From Pseudomonadota bacterium (GTDB lineage: Bacteria; Desulfobacterota; Binatia; Binatales; Binataceae): DNA of 64,000 bases. The stretch spans positions 1 to 64,000 of the forward strand of contig JAJPKP010000085.1 of the NCBI GenBank assembly GCA_021323675.1. Direction: 5' to 3'. The position numbers were made by a program, and so were the translations under genes. Positions 42,578-51,488 of the stretch are shown piece after piece. The stretch's first letter is position 1; each line of letters starts with the position of its first letter. The notes below the pieces were generated by a model that saw only the letters and a list, made by a program, of their open reading frames with translations, was not told where the DNA came from and did not search any database.

Positions 42578-44008
42578 TCAAACTCCCGCCAGCTTGCGGG
42601 CGTAGGAAGCTACCGTCTTGAAGTCGTATTCGCGGTAAGCCTGCAGCTTTTCCGCTTCTAATCCGCCTTCCGCGTGAACGGCGAGCACCTCCTGGTAGCC
42701 GCCGAAATCCGACGAAGTCAGGTCGCTGATTAGATTAAGCAGCCTGAGCCGCTTCTCCGCATCAAAGCCCTTCGCGCCGCCCATGTACTTGAGCACGTAC
42801 TCGCGCGTCGCTTCGCTCTTGAGATCCTCTTCGGCCGGCGCGGTTACCAGCAATCCGCCCGCCAGGTCCTGAACGATTTGCACGCCCTGATGGTAGTTGT
42901 GGGCGAAATGATATTTCGCGACGTTGGTCAGCAGTGTGTTGGGCACCGCCACGCCGTCTTCGTAGGTGCAGGTGCGGGCGGCATGTTCGATTAGCCCGCG
43001 CACGGTGGTGTGGTAGGCGGCCAGATGGGTGAGCTTGTCGCGCACGTGTCCGGCCCGCGAGATTCCGTTGGCCTCGGCAATCGCGTAACCGGCCCCCGCC
43101 AGCAGCTCCAGCAGCGGCAGCTTGTACGACACCGCGGTAAACCGATGAAACCGCACGAAGGTCAACGCCAGCAGGCCCGCGAAATCGATCTCGCCGTTCA
43201 GAAAGATGCGATCCTTGGGCACGAACACGTCGTCGAACACCGTCAGCGTCTCCATCATCTTGTGCCGCGCGCTGATCGGATGCTCGAATGCGTTCTTTTT
43301 GGTGCCGCCGTGCGGGCTCGCGATCATCTTGAGGCCCGGAGTGTTCATCGGCACCGCGAACGCGATCGCGTAGGCCTTGTCTTCCGCGCGCATCGCGCGG
43401 GTCGGCAGCACGATAACCTCGTTGGTGTTGGTTGAAACCGAGGTGTGGACCTTGGCGCCCCGCACCACGACTCCGTCGGGCCGCTCCTCGACCACGCGTA
43501 CGTAGTAGTCCGGATGCTCCTGCTGCGTGGGACCGAGCGATCGGTCGCCCTTTACGTCGGTCTGAGCTACCGCAACGGCGAGGTCATTGTCGCGGCAATG
43601 GCGGTGGAACTTGTCGATGCGCTCGCGATACTCAGGCCTTCCGGCGGCCGCCAGACGCTCGCCGATGATGTGCAGCGCGAGCAGCGCGTCAGTGCCGATC
43701 TCCTTGATCAACACGACCAGCGTCGCCCCTTCGCGGGTCGATGCGGCGATCAGCGCGCTGCGCTTCAGCAGGTCGTCGCCGTTTTGCGGGATGTGAAAGT
43801 AGCGGCTGTATTCGCTGCCGCCGTCCTTGATCACCGCCAGATCGCGGTATTGCGGATCTTCCGCCATCCGGTAGTCGATCGAAGCGTGCTCGACCGCAAG
43901 CCCGATCACGGGATGCGTGGTCACGTCGGGGACTTTCTCTCCGCGAAAAAACACCGCGCGCCCGTCGCGCAGCGATGCCTTGTATTGCTCAACCGTTCGC
44001 AGTGCCAT
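42578..44008 (-). CDS. 4-hydroxyphenylacetate 3-hydroxylase / 4-hydroxybutyryl-CoA dehydratase superfamily protein
   Basis: A 476-residue flavoprotein of the HpaB/AbfD superfamily, with HPVIGLAVEHASIDYRMAEDPQY, QTDVKGDRSLGPTQQ, the EVIVLPTRAM strand, and the late IVQDLAGGLLVTAPAEEDLKS matching AbfD. In 4-hydroxybutyryl-CoA dehydratase a [4Fe-4S] cluster is held by Cys99, Cys103, His292 and Cys299; this protein has only two Cys (HCRDND and TCTYEDG) and has Tyr where the last Cys lies after FHRFTAVSY. It therefore should lack that cluster and be a FAD-dependent hydroxylase or an unknown relative. GAGGAG precedes the ATG at 44008. Confidence 0.78.
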   Translation of the reverse strand: MALRTVEQYKASLRDGRAVFFRGEKVPDVTTHPVIGLAVEHASIDYRMAEDPQYRDLAVIKDGGSEYSRYFHIPQNGDDLLKRSALIAASTREGATLVVLIKEIGTDALLALHIIGERLAAAGRPEYRERIDKFHRHCRDNDLAVAVAQTDVKGDRSLGPTQQEHPDYYVRVVEERPDGVVVRGAKVHTSVSTNTNEVIVLPTRAMRAEDKAYAIAFAVPMNTPGLKMIASPHGGTKKNAFEHPISARHKMMETLTVFDDVFVPKDRIFLNGEIDFAGLLALTFVRFHRFTAVSYKLPLLELLAGAGYAIAEANGISRAGHVRDKLTHLAAYHTTVRGLIEHAARTCTYEDGVAVPNTLLTNVAKYHFAHNYHQGVQIVQDLAGGLLVTAPAEEDLKSEATREYVLKYMGGAKGFDAEKRLRLLNLISDLTSSDFGGYQEVLAVHAEGGLEAEKLQAYREYDFKTVASYARKLAGV

Positions 44009-44049
44009 CGTTTGGAATCTCCTCGTAAAGCCAAATAGCAGACAGCGTC

Positions 44050-44096
44050 CGCAGATTACACGGATTTCACAGATTCAGAAATTCCTTTAATCTGCG
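44050..44096 (+). repeat. Intergenic inverted repeat, copy 3 (CGCAGATTA family)
   Basis: CGCAGATTA (44050-44058) and TAATCTGCG (44088-44096) are perfect inverse complements in the 123-base divergent gap between the HpaB-like gene and the SDR at 44132. Same family as copies 1 and 2. Confidence 0.55.
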
Positions 44097-44131
44097 TCAG
44101 TCCGCGAATTGCGCGGGTTTCGGGAGAAGGA

Positions 44132-44911
44132 ATGATGGCTGATACAGGGATGTTTGAACTGAGCGGCAAGGTCGCAGTCGTCACCGGAGGCAACGGCGGC
44201 ATCGGCCGCGGGATCGCCATCGGGCTCGCGAAGGCGGGCGCGAAAGTGGCGGTGCTGGCCCGCAACGAACAACGCAATCGCGACACCCTCGCCGAGCTGC
44301 GCCGAATCGGAAATCCCGCGATGGCGCTCAAGCTCGATGTGTCGCGGCGCGCCGACCTGAAGCCGGCTCTCGATGCGGTCGAACGGGAGCTCGGCCCGGT
44401 CGATATCCTCGTCAACAACGCCGCGTTCGCTGTCCTGAAGGGCCTGCTCGATCATACGGAAGAGGACTGGGACTCGGTGATCGAGACCGATCTCACCTCG
44501 TGCTTCCTCCTGTCGAAATACGCGGCGCAATCGATGATTCCGCGGCGCACGGGAAAGATCATCAACGTGGCCAGCGTGGGCGGTTACAAGGGCACGCCGA
44601 TCTACCCATCGTACGGAGTCAGCAAGGGCGGTTTGCTTCAGCTCACCCGCTGCCTCGCAATCGAGCTGGCGCCTCATAACATCCAGGTGAACTCGCTGGC
44701 GCCGGGATGGACCAATACCGACATGACTGACTGGATTCGCAACGATCCGAAATACGCGGCGGTAAAGCAGGAGATGATCACGCGCACCCCAATCGGCCGG
44801 TTCGCGGAGCCGGACGAGATGGCGGGCGCGGCGGTGTTCCTGGCCTCGGCCGCATCGAACTTCGTCACCGGCGCCGACATCATCGTGGACGGCGGATTTT
44901 TTATCCGCTAG
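44132..44911 (+). CDS. SDR-family oxidoreductase
   Basis: A 259-residue short-chain dehydrogenase: VVTGGNGGIGRGIAIGLA, LARNEQRN, NNAAFAV, and the YGVSKGG catalytic Tyr-x-x-x-Lys. Asn of the dinucleotide region after LARN points to NADP use. The Ser is in VASVGGYKG. Closely related to the SDR at 45745 by alignment of the two, so they appear to be a local duplication flanking the truncated NmrA-like gene. Start ATG 44132; ATG 44135 also fits. Confidence 0.88.
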   Translation: MMADTGMFELSGKVAVVTGGNGGIGRGIAIGLAKAGAKVAVLARNEQRNRDTLAELRRIGNPAMALKLDVSRRADLKPALDAVERELGPVDILVNNAAFAVLKGLLDHTEEDWDSVIETDLTSCFLLSKYAAQSMIPRRTGKIINVASVGGYKGTPIYPSYGVSKGGLLQLTRCLAIELAPHNIQVNSLAPGWTNTDMTDWIRNDPKYAAVKQEMITRTPIGRFAEPDEMAGAAVFLASAASNFVTGADIIVDGGFFIR

Positions 44912-45055
44912 CGGCGCCTGGCTTGTGCGGCCGCTCGCCTTCCGCCGCGCGGGACAGAGCGGCAAGGGCGCACAGCGTCGCCGTCACCAGCATGTCTGCC
45001 GCGCCCCGCGCGGGCGCGAGATGGCTAACGAACAATTGCCAGTCCCTACCCTGCA

Positions 45056-45682
45056 ATGAAGGCGCTAATCGACCGGGCGATCGAGGCAGGAACGACGCGC
45101 TTCGTGTTGCTGAGCTCGTCCGCGCTGGCGGAAGGCGGCCCGGCAATGGGGATGGTTCATCCCTATCTGCGCGAGCGAGCCGCGCAGTGGGCGGTTCTGC
45201 AGCCATCGTGGTTCATGCAGAATTTCCTGGGCCAGCACGCCGCCGGCATTCGCGACGAGGACGCGATTTACTCGGCCACCGGCGCCGGCCGCGTACCGTT
45301 CATCGACACGGACGACATCGCGCACGCCGCGTTCAGAATCCTGACCGACGAAGCGCCGCATAACCGCGCCTATGTCCTGACCGGCCCCGAAGCGCTGACC
45401 TACGGCGACACTGCCGAGATCATCGGAAAGGCCCGCGGCAAGCCGGTTCGTCACGTGGCCGTGAGCGCAGAAGTGCTCGGCGCGCGGCTGCGGGAGCGAG
45501 GGATTCCAGCCCAGTATGCGGCAATGCTCGCCGCGATGGACGCGGCAATCGCGGGCGGCGCGGAAGACAGAATCACCGAAAGCGTGCAATTGTTGACGGG
45601 GCGGCCCGCGCGTGATTTCAAGAGCTTCGCCGAGGCGAATGCCGGCGCGTGGCGCTGCCAGGGTCCGGAACTTCAGGGCTAG
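45056..45682 (+). pseudogene. Truncated NmrA-like SDR gene
   Basis: The 208-residue frame starts at MKALIDRAIEAGTTRFVLLSSSAL, which aligns to the middle of an NAD(P)-binding NmrA/QOR2-type protein; the whole 5' part with the TGATGxxG dinucleotide motif is missing. I looked for it in 44912-45055 in all frames and saw nothing, so the gene is a deletion remnant rather than a frame-shift. The remaining part runs intact to PELQG. Enough of the fold is lost that activity is improbable. Confidence 0.65.
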
Positions 45683-45744
45683 CCGCCGGTTTCACGGCCG
45701 GCAAAACCGCGCAACGCGCGCGCCTTCGACACTGGAGACTTTTG

Positions 45745-46509
45745 ATGGCTGCACCGAAGATGTTTGACCTGGCCGGCAACGTGGCGGTCGTAACCGGCGG
45801 CAACGGCGGCATCGGCCGCGGGATTGCACTGGGCCTGGCCGAGGCGGGAGCGGCAATCGCCATCCTCGCGCGCAACGATCAAAAGAATCGCGCGGTCGTG
45901 GCTGAGCTCGAGAAGCTCGGCGCAAAGGCTGTCGCGATTGCGCTCGACGTGACCCGGCGCTCCGACCTCGAGCCCGCGATGGCGGCGGCGGAGCGGGCGC
46001 TCGGCCCGATCTCGATTCTGGTCAACAACGCGGGAATCTCGATTCAGAAAAGCGCGATGAAACACGACGCCGAATCGTGGGATCGCGTGATCGAGACGAA
46101 CCTCAACTCGTGCTTTTTTCTCTCCCAGATCGCGGCGCGCTCGATGATGCAGCATAAGCGCGGCAAGATCATCAATATCGCCAGCGAATACTCCTTCTTC
46201 GGCGGCGCCGGCGTCATCTCGTACTCGACCGCCAAGGGCGGGCTGGTTCAGATGACCAAGACCATGGCGATCGAGTTCGCGCGCCACAATATTCAGGTCA
46301 ATGCGATCGTGCCCGGATGGATCAGAACGGAGATGACCGCACCCGCGCAATCGGGCCCGTTTTACGAGGAAATAATTGCGCGCACTCCCGCGGGCAGGTT
46401 CGGAGAGCCAGAGGAGATGGCGGGAACGGCGATCTTCCTCGCCTCGCATGCCTCAGATTTCGTGACCGGCGCGATTATTCCGGCCGACGGCGGCTTCGCT
46501 ATCCGCTGA
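45745..46509 (+). CDS. SDR-family oxidoreductase
   Basis: A 254-residue short-chain dehydrogenase: VVTGGNGGIGRGIALGLA, LARNDQKN, NNAGISIQ, catalytic YSTAKGG (Tyr-x-x-x-Lys), and GGFAIR at the end. Near-identical plan to the SDR at 44132. The start at 45745 (MAAPKMFDLAG) has GGAG before it; a frame extending 32 codons upstream is inside the NmrA remnant and is rejected. Confidence 0.88.
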   Translation: MAAPKMFDLAGNVAVVTGGNGGIGRGIALGLAEAGAAIAILARNDQKNRAVVAELEKLGAKAVAIALDVTRRSDLEPAMAAAERALGPISILVNNAGISIQKSAMKHDAESWDRVIETNLNSCFFLSQIAARSMMQHKRGKIINIASEYSFFGGAGVISYSTAKGGLVQMTKTMAIEFARHNIQVNAIVPGWIRTEMTAPAQSGPFYEEIIARTPAGRFGEPEEMAGTAIFLASHASDFVTGAIIPADGGFAIR

Positions 46510-46528
46510 TCCGGCGCCGGCACGCATG

Positions 46529-46559
46529 CCGGCCCTTCTCCCCGGCGGAGAAGGACCGG
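46529..46559. terminator. Hairpin between SDR and Cys-rich protein genes
   Basis: CCGG-c-CCTTCTCC (46529-46541) pairs with GGAGAAGG-a-CCGG (46547-46559) around CCGGC. No T run on either side, so its strength is doubtful. It lies between two convergent genes. Confidence 0.55.
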
Positions 46560-46592
46560 CCTTGTTCGAAAGCTGCGTGAGCAGCGGCGACG

Positions 46593-47327
46593 CTAGATGC
46601 CGATGCAATCCTTGCAGCCGACGTATCCGATTGACGCCAGACATGCGATGCATGCGGCCGGCCCGGCGATGCAGGCTCCTCCGCAAGTGGTTGCGGCGAA
46701 GGCGCACTTTATCGCTTCGATGAATCCGCAACTCTTCACGTTGGACGATCCGACCCCCTCGCTATCGTTCAGCAATGAAACCAGGCGATCGGTATCGCCC
46801 TTTCTCAGCGCCTTGGCCATCTGGCACGCGGCAGGGAGCTTGTCTTTCGCTCCTTTCAGGGCTTCCGGGGAGCTCTTTCCCGCCGCGACTACGATCGAGC
46901 CTGTCAGACCCGGCACCGGACCAAGCTCCATCGTAAAGCTGCGGCACGTCGCGGTGGTGACTTTTACCGGCAGTGCCACTTCAACCCCGTTCGGCGACAG
47001 CGCAGTCTGCAAATCCTGCGAAAGCGTCGAGGTATTTGCCGCGGGATTGAGCAGATCAGCCTGAACGATTCCGGTGGCGACCACCTGGCCGCCCTGGTTC
47101 GTAAACTCCTCGATATTGAATGCACCCACGACGGCGATGCCGTCAGGAGTCTGGGCCAGGAACGTGTGTCCCCCCAACGGCAGCGAAAATCGTTGCAGGG
47201 ACTGCGCCGATGCGTGCCTTGGAACGATCAACACGATCGCGACGGCAAACGCGAAACCCGCCAGCAGATGCGCGAATCTTTCGGCGCCGGCGTTCGGTCC
47301 ACACTGACAGTCAGACTTCGAGTTCAT
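46593..47327 (-). CDS. Exported protein with Cys-rich C-terminal peptide
   Basis: A 244-residue protein with a signal peptide (hydrophobic FAFAVAIVLIV, ending HASAQ). The last 45 residues, starting CGFIEAIKC, hold eight Cys with small residues between them and end YVGCKDCIGI. The rest is Gln/Leu-rich without recognised motif. A disulfide-rich terminal module of this sort resembles the mature part of some bacteriocin precursors such as halocin C8, where the N-terminal half is an immunity or leader region; this is a resemblance, not a match. The ATG at 47327 has AGGAGAG before it; TTG 47330 is the upstream alternative. Confidence 0.6.
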   Translation of the reverse strand: MNSKSDCQCGPNAGAERFAHLLAGFAFAVAIVLIVPRHASAQSLQRFSLPLGGHTFLAQTPDGIAVVGAFNIEEFTNQGGQVVATGIVQADLLNPAANTSTLSQDLQTALSPNGVEVALPVKVTTATCRSFTMELGPVPGLTGSIVVAAGKSSPEALKGAKDKLPAACQMAKALRKGDTDRLVSLLNDSEGVGSSNVKSCGFIEAIKCAFAATTCGGACIAGPAACIACLASIGYVGCKDCIGI

Positions 47328-47634
47328 CAAGCTCTCTCCTGTTCGTTCGATGTCTTTTCGTGCCGGCTTTTGTGCGTACTTTCGCCTGCGCCGGCATCCG
47401 GCCCTTTTTCGCGCAAAGGGTCATCGAAGTCTCAGGAGAGTTGTTAAAAAGTTGTGAAAGTTTCCTAATCGTTGAAAAGCGCGGAATCTCCGGCTCTGGC
47501 AAACGGACGGAAATCCGCAAATTCGGCGGGCAACGCGGAATCAGATTTCATTAATCGGGCCTCCCGCCGATCGTCGTCAGAGATCCGCGGATTTGGCCAA
47601 GACCGCCCGCGATTTCCAGAACCCTCTCGCGAGC
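47328..47634. other. Gene-free interval upstream of the Cys-rich protein gene
   Basis: About 300 bases with no credible gene. CTCTCCTG (near 47333) and CAGGAGAG (near 47435) form an 8-base inverted repeat. It should carry the promoter of the minus-strand gene; the broken S53 gene ends at its right border. Confidence 0.4.
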
Positions 47635-48946
47635 CTACTTTCCCGTGCCGCTCACCGTGAAGGTATGATTCGGCCCGTTACTCGCATTGCTGGTGATGGT
47701 GACGGTGGCGGTCTGCGCACCCGGCGCGGTCGGAGCGAAGCTGAGTGTGGCGGAGCATTTCTGCTTCGGTGCCACTGTGCCGTTGCAAGTCGTGGAGAGC
47801 GAGAAAGCCGGCGAACCCGAGATGCTCCCGCCGCTGAAGATCACCGATTCCCCCGATTTCTTGCTTGCGCTGTTGGTCAGGGTAACCGTCTTCTGCTTCC
47901 GGCTGCCCACCCTGGTCTTGCCGAAGCTGAGTGAGGTCCGGCTCATTGCGACACTGGCCGAGCTGCGGGCGTCAGACTGCGTGTAGGCGGACACGAATCG
48001 CGCGATATCGACGGTGCCCCATCCGGTGGCCAGATCGTAACCCGTCGCCGCGTTGAAGCCCGAGACGTGATTGAAAGTCTTGTTGCCCGTCGTCACGTCG
48101 TAGAAGCCCGCATTGCTCTGGCCCGCGCCCGCAATCCGATAGATGCGGGAGTTAATCGCGCCGAGCCTGGACCCGGCTTTCTGCTCCACGAGCTTGACGA
48201 TGCCCGCCCACATCGGAGTGGAGATGCTGGTACCGCCGATAGCACCAAGCACCAGCATCCCATCTGTGTGGGAGTAAAAGAACGAACCGGGAAACTTCGG
48301 ACTCGCGATCGATGCCACGTCCGGTTGCGACCGCCAATTATTCACCGGACCAAAGCCCTTCTGGAAGGACGGCTTGGCGAAGTACGCACTGCGGCCTCCT
48401 CCGATCGCCCCGCCAATATGAGAACCATCGTTGAGGATCGTTCCAGGTCCGCTCGGTTGTGTGAGAGAGAATCGACCCGTCCGTCCCGCTGAACGCGCTC
48501 GCATCGAAGGCGGTCCCTCCGAGCGGGCTGCCATCGAACCTGATCGCACCCTCGGCGGGCGAGCCGCCGGTCACCTGGAAACCCTCGCTCGCAAGCCATT
48601 GCGACAGCCGGTCGAACTGGTCCTGCCCGACCCCGAAGCGGCGCGCATACTGCTGCGCCGTCAACCATCGGTGATACTGAGGCGAGCTCGGATCCTGCTG
48701 TGCCGCGAGCAACCTGTCCAAAGCGGCCCCATTGCGCGGCTTTAGCCAGATTTACAGGTGCAAGCTCCGGCTCGATGGAAGATCGCCAAAAGCCGGCAAC
48801 CGCGACGCGTCGGGCGCAACGAGTCCGCGCAATTGCACCGTCTGGCCGAAAGCGAAACCAGCGAGCATCACAATCAAGGCGGCGATCGCGGCTGTCAGTT
48901 GACTGCGGGTTCGGCGACAGGCACAAGGAGCGAATCGAGAGTGCAT
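47635..48946 (-). pseudogene. Decayed S53 (sedolisin / pro-kumamolisin) peptidase gene
   Basis: The remnant is a copy of the S53 genes at 49188 and 51489, on the same strand. It starts at ATG 48946 with an N-terminal signal-like FGQTVQLRGLVAPDASRLPAFGDL, then an in-frame stop TAA at 48752-48754 replaces the Glu codon of the next segment (LHL-stop-IWLKPRN). Downstream the pro-domain jumps from GGSPAEGAIRF to GGTAFDASAFSG, losing the middle of the catalytic domain, including the Glu/Asp pair. A frame-shift follows near 48430. The C-terminal half with GGTSISTPMWAGI and a Ig-like tail remains readable from 47635. Not functional. Confidence 0.85.
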
Positions 48947-49187
48947 GGCTCGGTTGAACCCCGGCCCGCAACTCTACCGCGCCAGCACCAGAAAAGAAAC
49001 TCGCTTGACCGCCAGATATCGCGATCGGCCACTGCGAAGATGGAACCGAGCGTTCGGCGACCCAATGAGGTGCGAGTGACACGAACACGGTCCGCATATC
49101 GCCACGCCCCCGTGAACGTACCCGGCAACCCGGCAGCGCCTTCGCGATCCGGCAAATCGTTCTGTCGCACCCGCCCGGCGGCCGCGC

Positions 49188-51212
49188 CTAAAATCTTCGG
49201 AGTCGGAAAGGCGTAGCCGTGGGCGTCGGCGTTCGGGTCCTCGTCGGCGTCGGGGTCCGCGTTCTTCTCGGAGTCGGCGTCCGTGTGGGTGTCGGCGTCC
49301 GCGTCGGAGTTGGAGTCAACGTCGAGGTGGGAGTCGCGGTGGCGGTAGGCGTCGGGGTTATCGTCGGCGCAGGGCCGGCTGCGGCATACGCGGCGACAAA
49401 TTTGTTGACGTCCACCGAGCCCCATCCGGTAACCTGGTCGTATCCGGGTCCGGCAACGAAGCCCGCTACTCCATTGAAACTGTTGTCGCCAGCGGTGACA
49501 TCGTAAAAGCCCGCCGCGGTTTGGCTCGTGCCCGCAAGTTGATACACGCGACTGTTTATCGATCCCAGCTTCGAGCCGCTCTGCTGCGCCATCAGGTTCG
49601 CGATTCCGGACCACATCGGGGTTGCAAGACTGGTCCCTCCGAAGACCCGCAGAACCGGATTTCCGTTGCCATCGTCCGTATAAACGAAAGTGCCCGGGTA
49701 ATGCGGGCTCGCAACCATCGCCAGGTCCGGCTGATCGCGCGCGTTGTCACTTGGCGTGTAACCAGTCTGGAAGGCGGGCTTGGCGAAATAGATGCTGGCG
49801 CCGCCCCCCGTCGCGTTGCCTCCGAGGATCGGATAAACCGGGTCGTCCGCATCGTTCCATGCTCGTTCCGTCGCGTGTGCGACGATCGTTCCATCGGCGC
49901 CGCTGAATGCGGTCGAATCGAACGACGTGCCTCCGACCGAAGTCACGAGCGGATTTGACGCCAGCTCATTTACGTTGGGAGTGCCGGCCACCACGCAGGT
50001 GCCGCCGCTGTAAACGACTCCCGCCGCGCCCCAGTCGCCGGCGGCGATCAGAATTGTCTGGCCCTGGGCTTGCGCCTGCGTGACAATGTTACCGATCGTG
50101 CTGGTGTAAAAGGATCCGGAGCCGCCGCACAGTGCGAAGCTCACGTTGATCTGGCCGCACGTGCCGTCGTTCACCGCCGCCTGCAGCGCATCGATGATAC
50201 CGCCGTTGACCGACGCCGCGTTGTTCCCGGCGAAGTACTTTATCGCCGCCGCCGGCGCCACCGCGTGTGACCACTCCATGTCAACCAACGCTTCGGCTTC
50301 GTCGCCGTTGATGCCCGGGTTGGCGCCATCCGCCAGAACCGTGGTGATCGATCCGCTGTTGTCCGGCAGGCCGAACTGAGAATTGAACGCCGCGATCGGA
50401 CCGGGGCGAAAATCTGAATCGCCCACGATCGCGATGCATCCTGCGCCCGCGATTCCCGCGTTCAGCAGCGGAGTCTCGTCGTAAAAGGCGTAGAAGTCGG
50501 AGGGGCCCAGGTATGGTCCCGTATTGGCGACTATCGCATCGGGCGCGACGTTGGATGCCAATTGTCGCGAACCATCGTTGGCTGACCGCGTTCGGCCGCC
50601 CGACGTTGCGCGGGGTGCGCTCTGCAAATCGTGGCTAACCGCGACGGTTGCGTGAAGATTGTCGAGCCCGGTGACGCTGTCGATCAGATCGGCGTATTCC
50701 GCCGGGATCTCCAAAGCGCCGACATTTCCAAACCTGGAGCCGTCGGCGGAAAACTTCAGCACGCGGACATTGAACGCACGTCCGATTGTCGCGATGCTCG
50801 CGCGCGCGAAGATTCTGCCCTGCGCTACGGATCCCCCGGTTATCTGGAATCCCTCACCCCTGAGCCATCCGGAAACCTTCCTGAACTGGTCGGCCGTCGG
50901 GCCAAAGTAGCTCCGAAATTGCGCCGGTGAGAGCCACTTGTGATACCTCGGCGACTTCGGATCCTGCTGTGCCGCTATTAGCGCCTGAAGAGCCGCTCGG
51001 TTACGCGGCTTCAGCCAGACTTCCAGTTGCAAGGTCTGCGATGAGGACAAATCACCGTAGGAAGGTGCGGACACCGCCTCGCGCGCGATGCTGTCCTGCA
51101 GTCGCACGGTTTGGGCGAAGGCCGATCCGTAAACCCAGACCATCGCTGGAATGAGCATCGAGGCTGCTAGACTCGGACAAGGTACTGCACAGGATCGCCT
51201 GGATTTCGCCAT
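49188..51212 (-). CDS. Exported S53 peptidase (sedolisin) with Thr-Pro-Arg tail
   Basis: A 674-residue sedolisin: signal peptide (to SAFAQ), pro-kumamolisin prodomain (RLQDSIAREAVSAPSYGDL, LIAAQQDPKSPRYHKWLS, GGSVAQGRI), and catalytic domain. The Glu/Asp pair is in DEAEALVDMEWSHAVAP, the oxyanion Asp in ILIAAGDWGAAG, and the Ser in GGTSLATPMWSG. The last 45 residues are Thr/Pro/Arg repeats from a low-complexity DNA stretch (49200-49370), possibly a cell-wall or linker tail. No ASH module follows, in contrast to the paralogue at 51489. Acid-type serine-carboxyl peptidase, secreted. Confidence 0.87.
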   Translation of the reverse strand: MAKSRRSCAVPCPSLAASMLIPAMVWVYGSAFAQTVRLQDSIAREAVSAPSYGDLSSSQTLQLEVWLKPRNRAALQALIAAQQDPKSPRYHKWLSPAQFRSYFGPTADQFRKVSGWLRGEGFQITGGSVAQGRIFARASIATIGRAFNVRVLKFSADGSRFGNVGALEIPAEYADLIDSVTGLDNLHATVAVSHDLQSAPRATSGGRTRSANDGSRQLASNVAPDAIVANTGPYLGPSDFYAFYDETPLLNAGIAGAGCIAIVGDSDFRPGPIAAFNSQFGLPDNSGSITTVLADGANPGINGDEAEALVDMEWSHAVAPAAAIKYFAGNNAASVNGGIIDALQAAVNDGTCGQINVSFALCGGSGSFYTSTIGNIVTQAQAQGQTILIAAGDWGAAGVVYSGGTCVVAGTPNVNELASNPLVTSVGGTSFDSTAFSGADGTIVAHATERAWNDADDPVYPILGGNATGGGASIYFAKPAFQTGYTPSDNARDQPDLAMVASPHYPGTFVYTDDGNGNPVLRVFGGTSLATPMWSGIANLMAQQSGSKLGSINSRVYQLAGTSQTAAGFYDVTAGDNSFNGVAGFVAGPGYDQVTGWGSVDVNKFVAAYAAAGPAPTITPTPTATATPTSTLTPTPTRTPTPTRTPTPRRTRTPTPTRTRTPTPTATPFRLRRF

Positions 51213-51404
51213 ATCGCGACAACCTTTCTATCAACAGCGCCACAGTGAGCCTTGGCTGGCGATTCTTGCCAAAACTTGCCGTACTGATCAACTACATCAA
51301 GTAAGCGAATTCTGAATGGAAGTATGGTGTCTAAATGTATCTAGAGGCGCTCAAATGGCCGCAATCCGGCGGAATTCCAGACGGCCGATCTGATGGTGGG
51401 AGAA

Positions 51405-51473
51405 GGCACCGCTCTTAAGAGTGCCGGAGTCCCGGGGAGTTTCTTTCACGCTCCCATCAGAATCTCCGGTGCC
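51405..51473. repeat. Complex inverted repeats between two S53 genes
   Basis: GGCACCG (51405-51411) pairs with CGGTGCC (51467-51473); inside it CCGGAG (51424-51429) pairs with CTCCGG (51464-51469), and GGGAG (51435-51439) with CTCCC (51451-51455). The first two overlap, so only one can form at a time. It could terminate the gene ending at 51489 or lie in the leader of the gene starting at 51212. No T run. Confidence 0.45.
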
Positions 51474-51488
51474 CTTTCCTCTCAGCGG

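Noticed and set aside
44912..45055. Front of the NmrA-like gene hidden by a frame-shift
   Set aside because: No GxxGxxG motif in any frame of this stretch; the front is deleted rather than shifted.
48752..48754. Stop codon in the S53 remnant as a second selenocysteine
   Set aside because: The codon is TAA, not TGA, and paralogues have Glu at that place.
49200..49370. Low-complexity GTCGGCGT-type repeats
   Set aside because: It is not a CRISPR or a tandem repeat element; it is the Thr-Pro-Arg codons of the S53 protein tail read on the plus strand.
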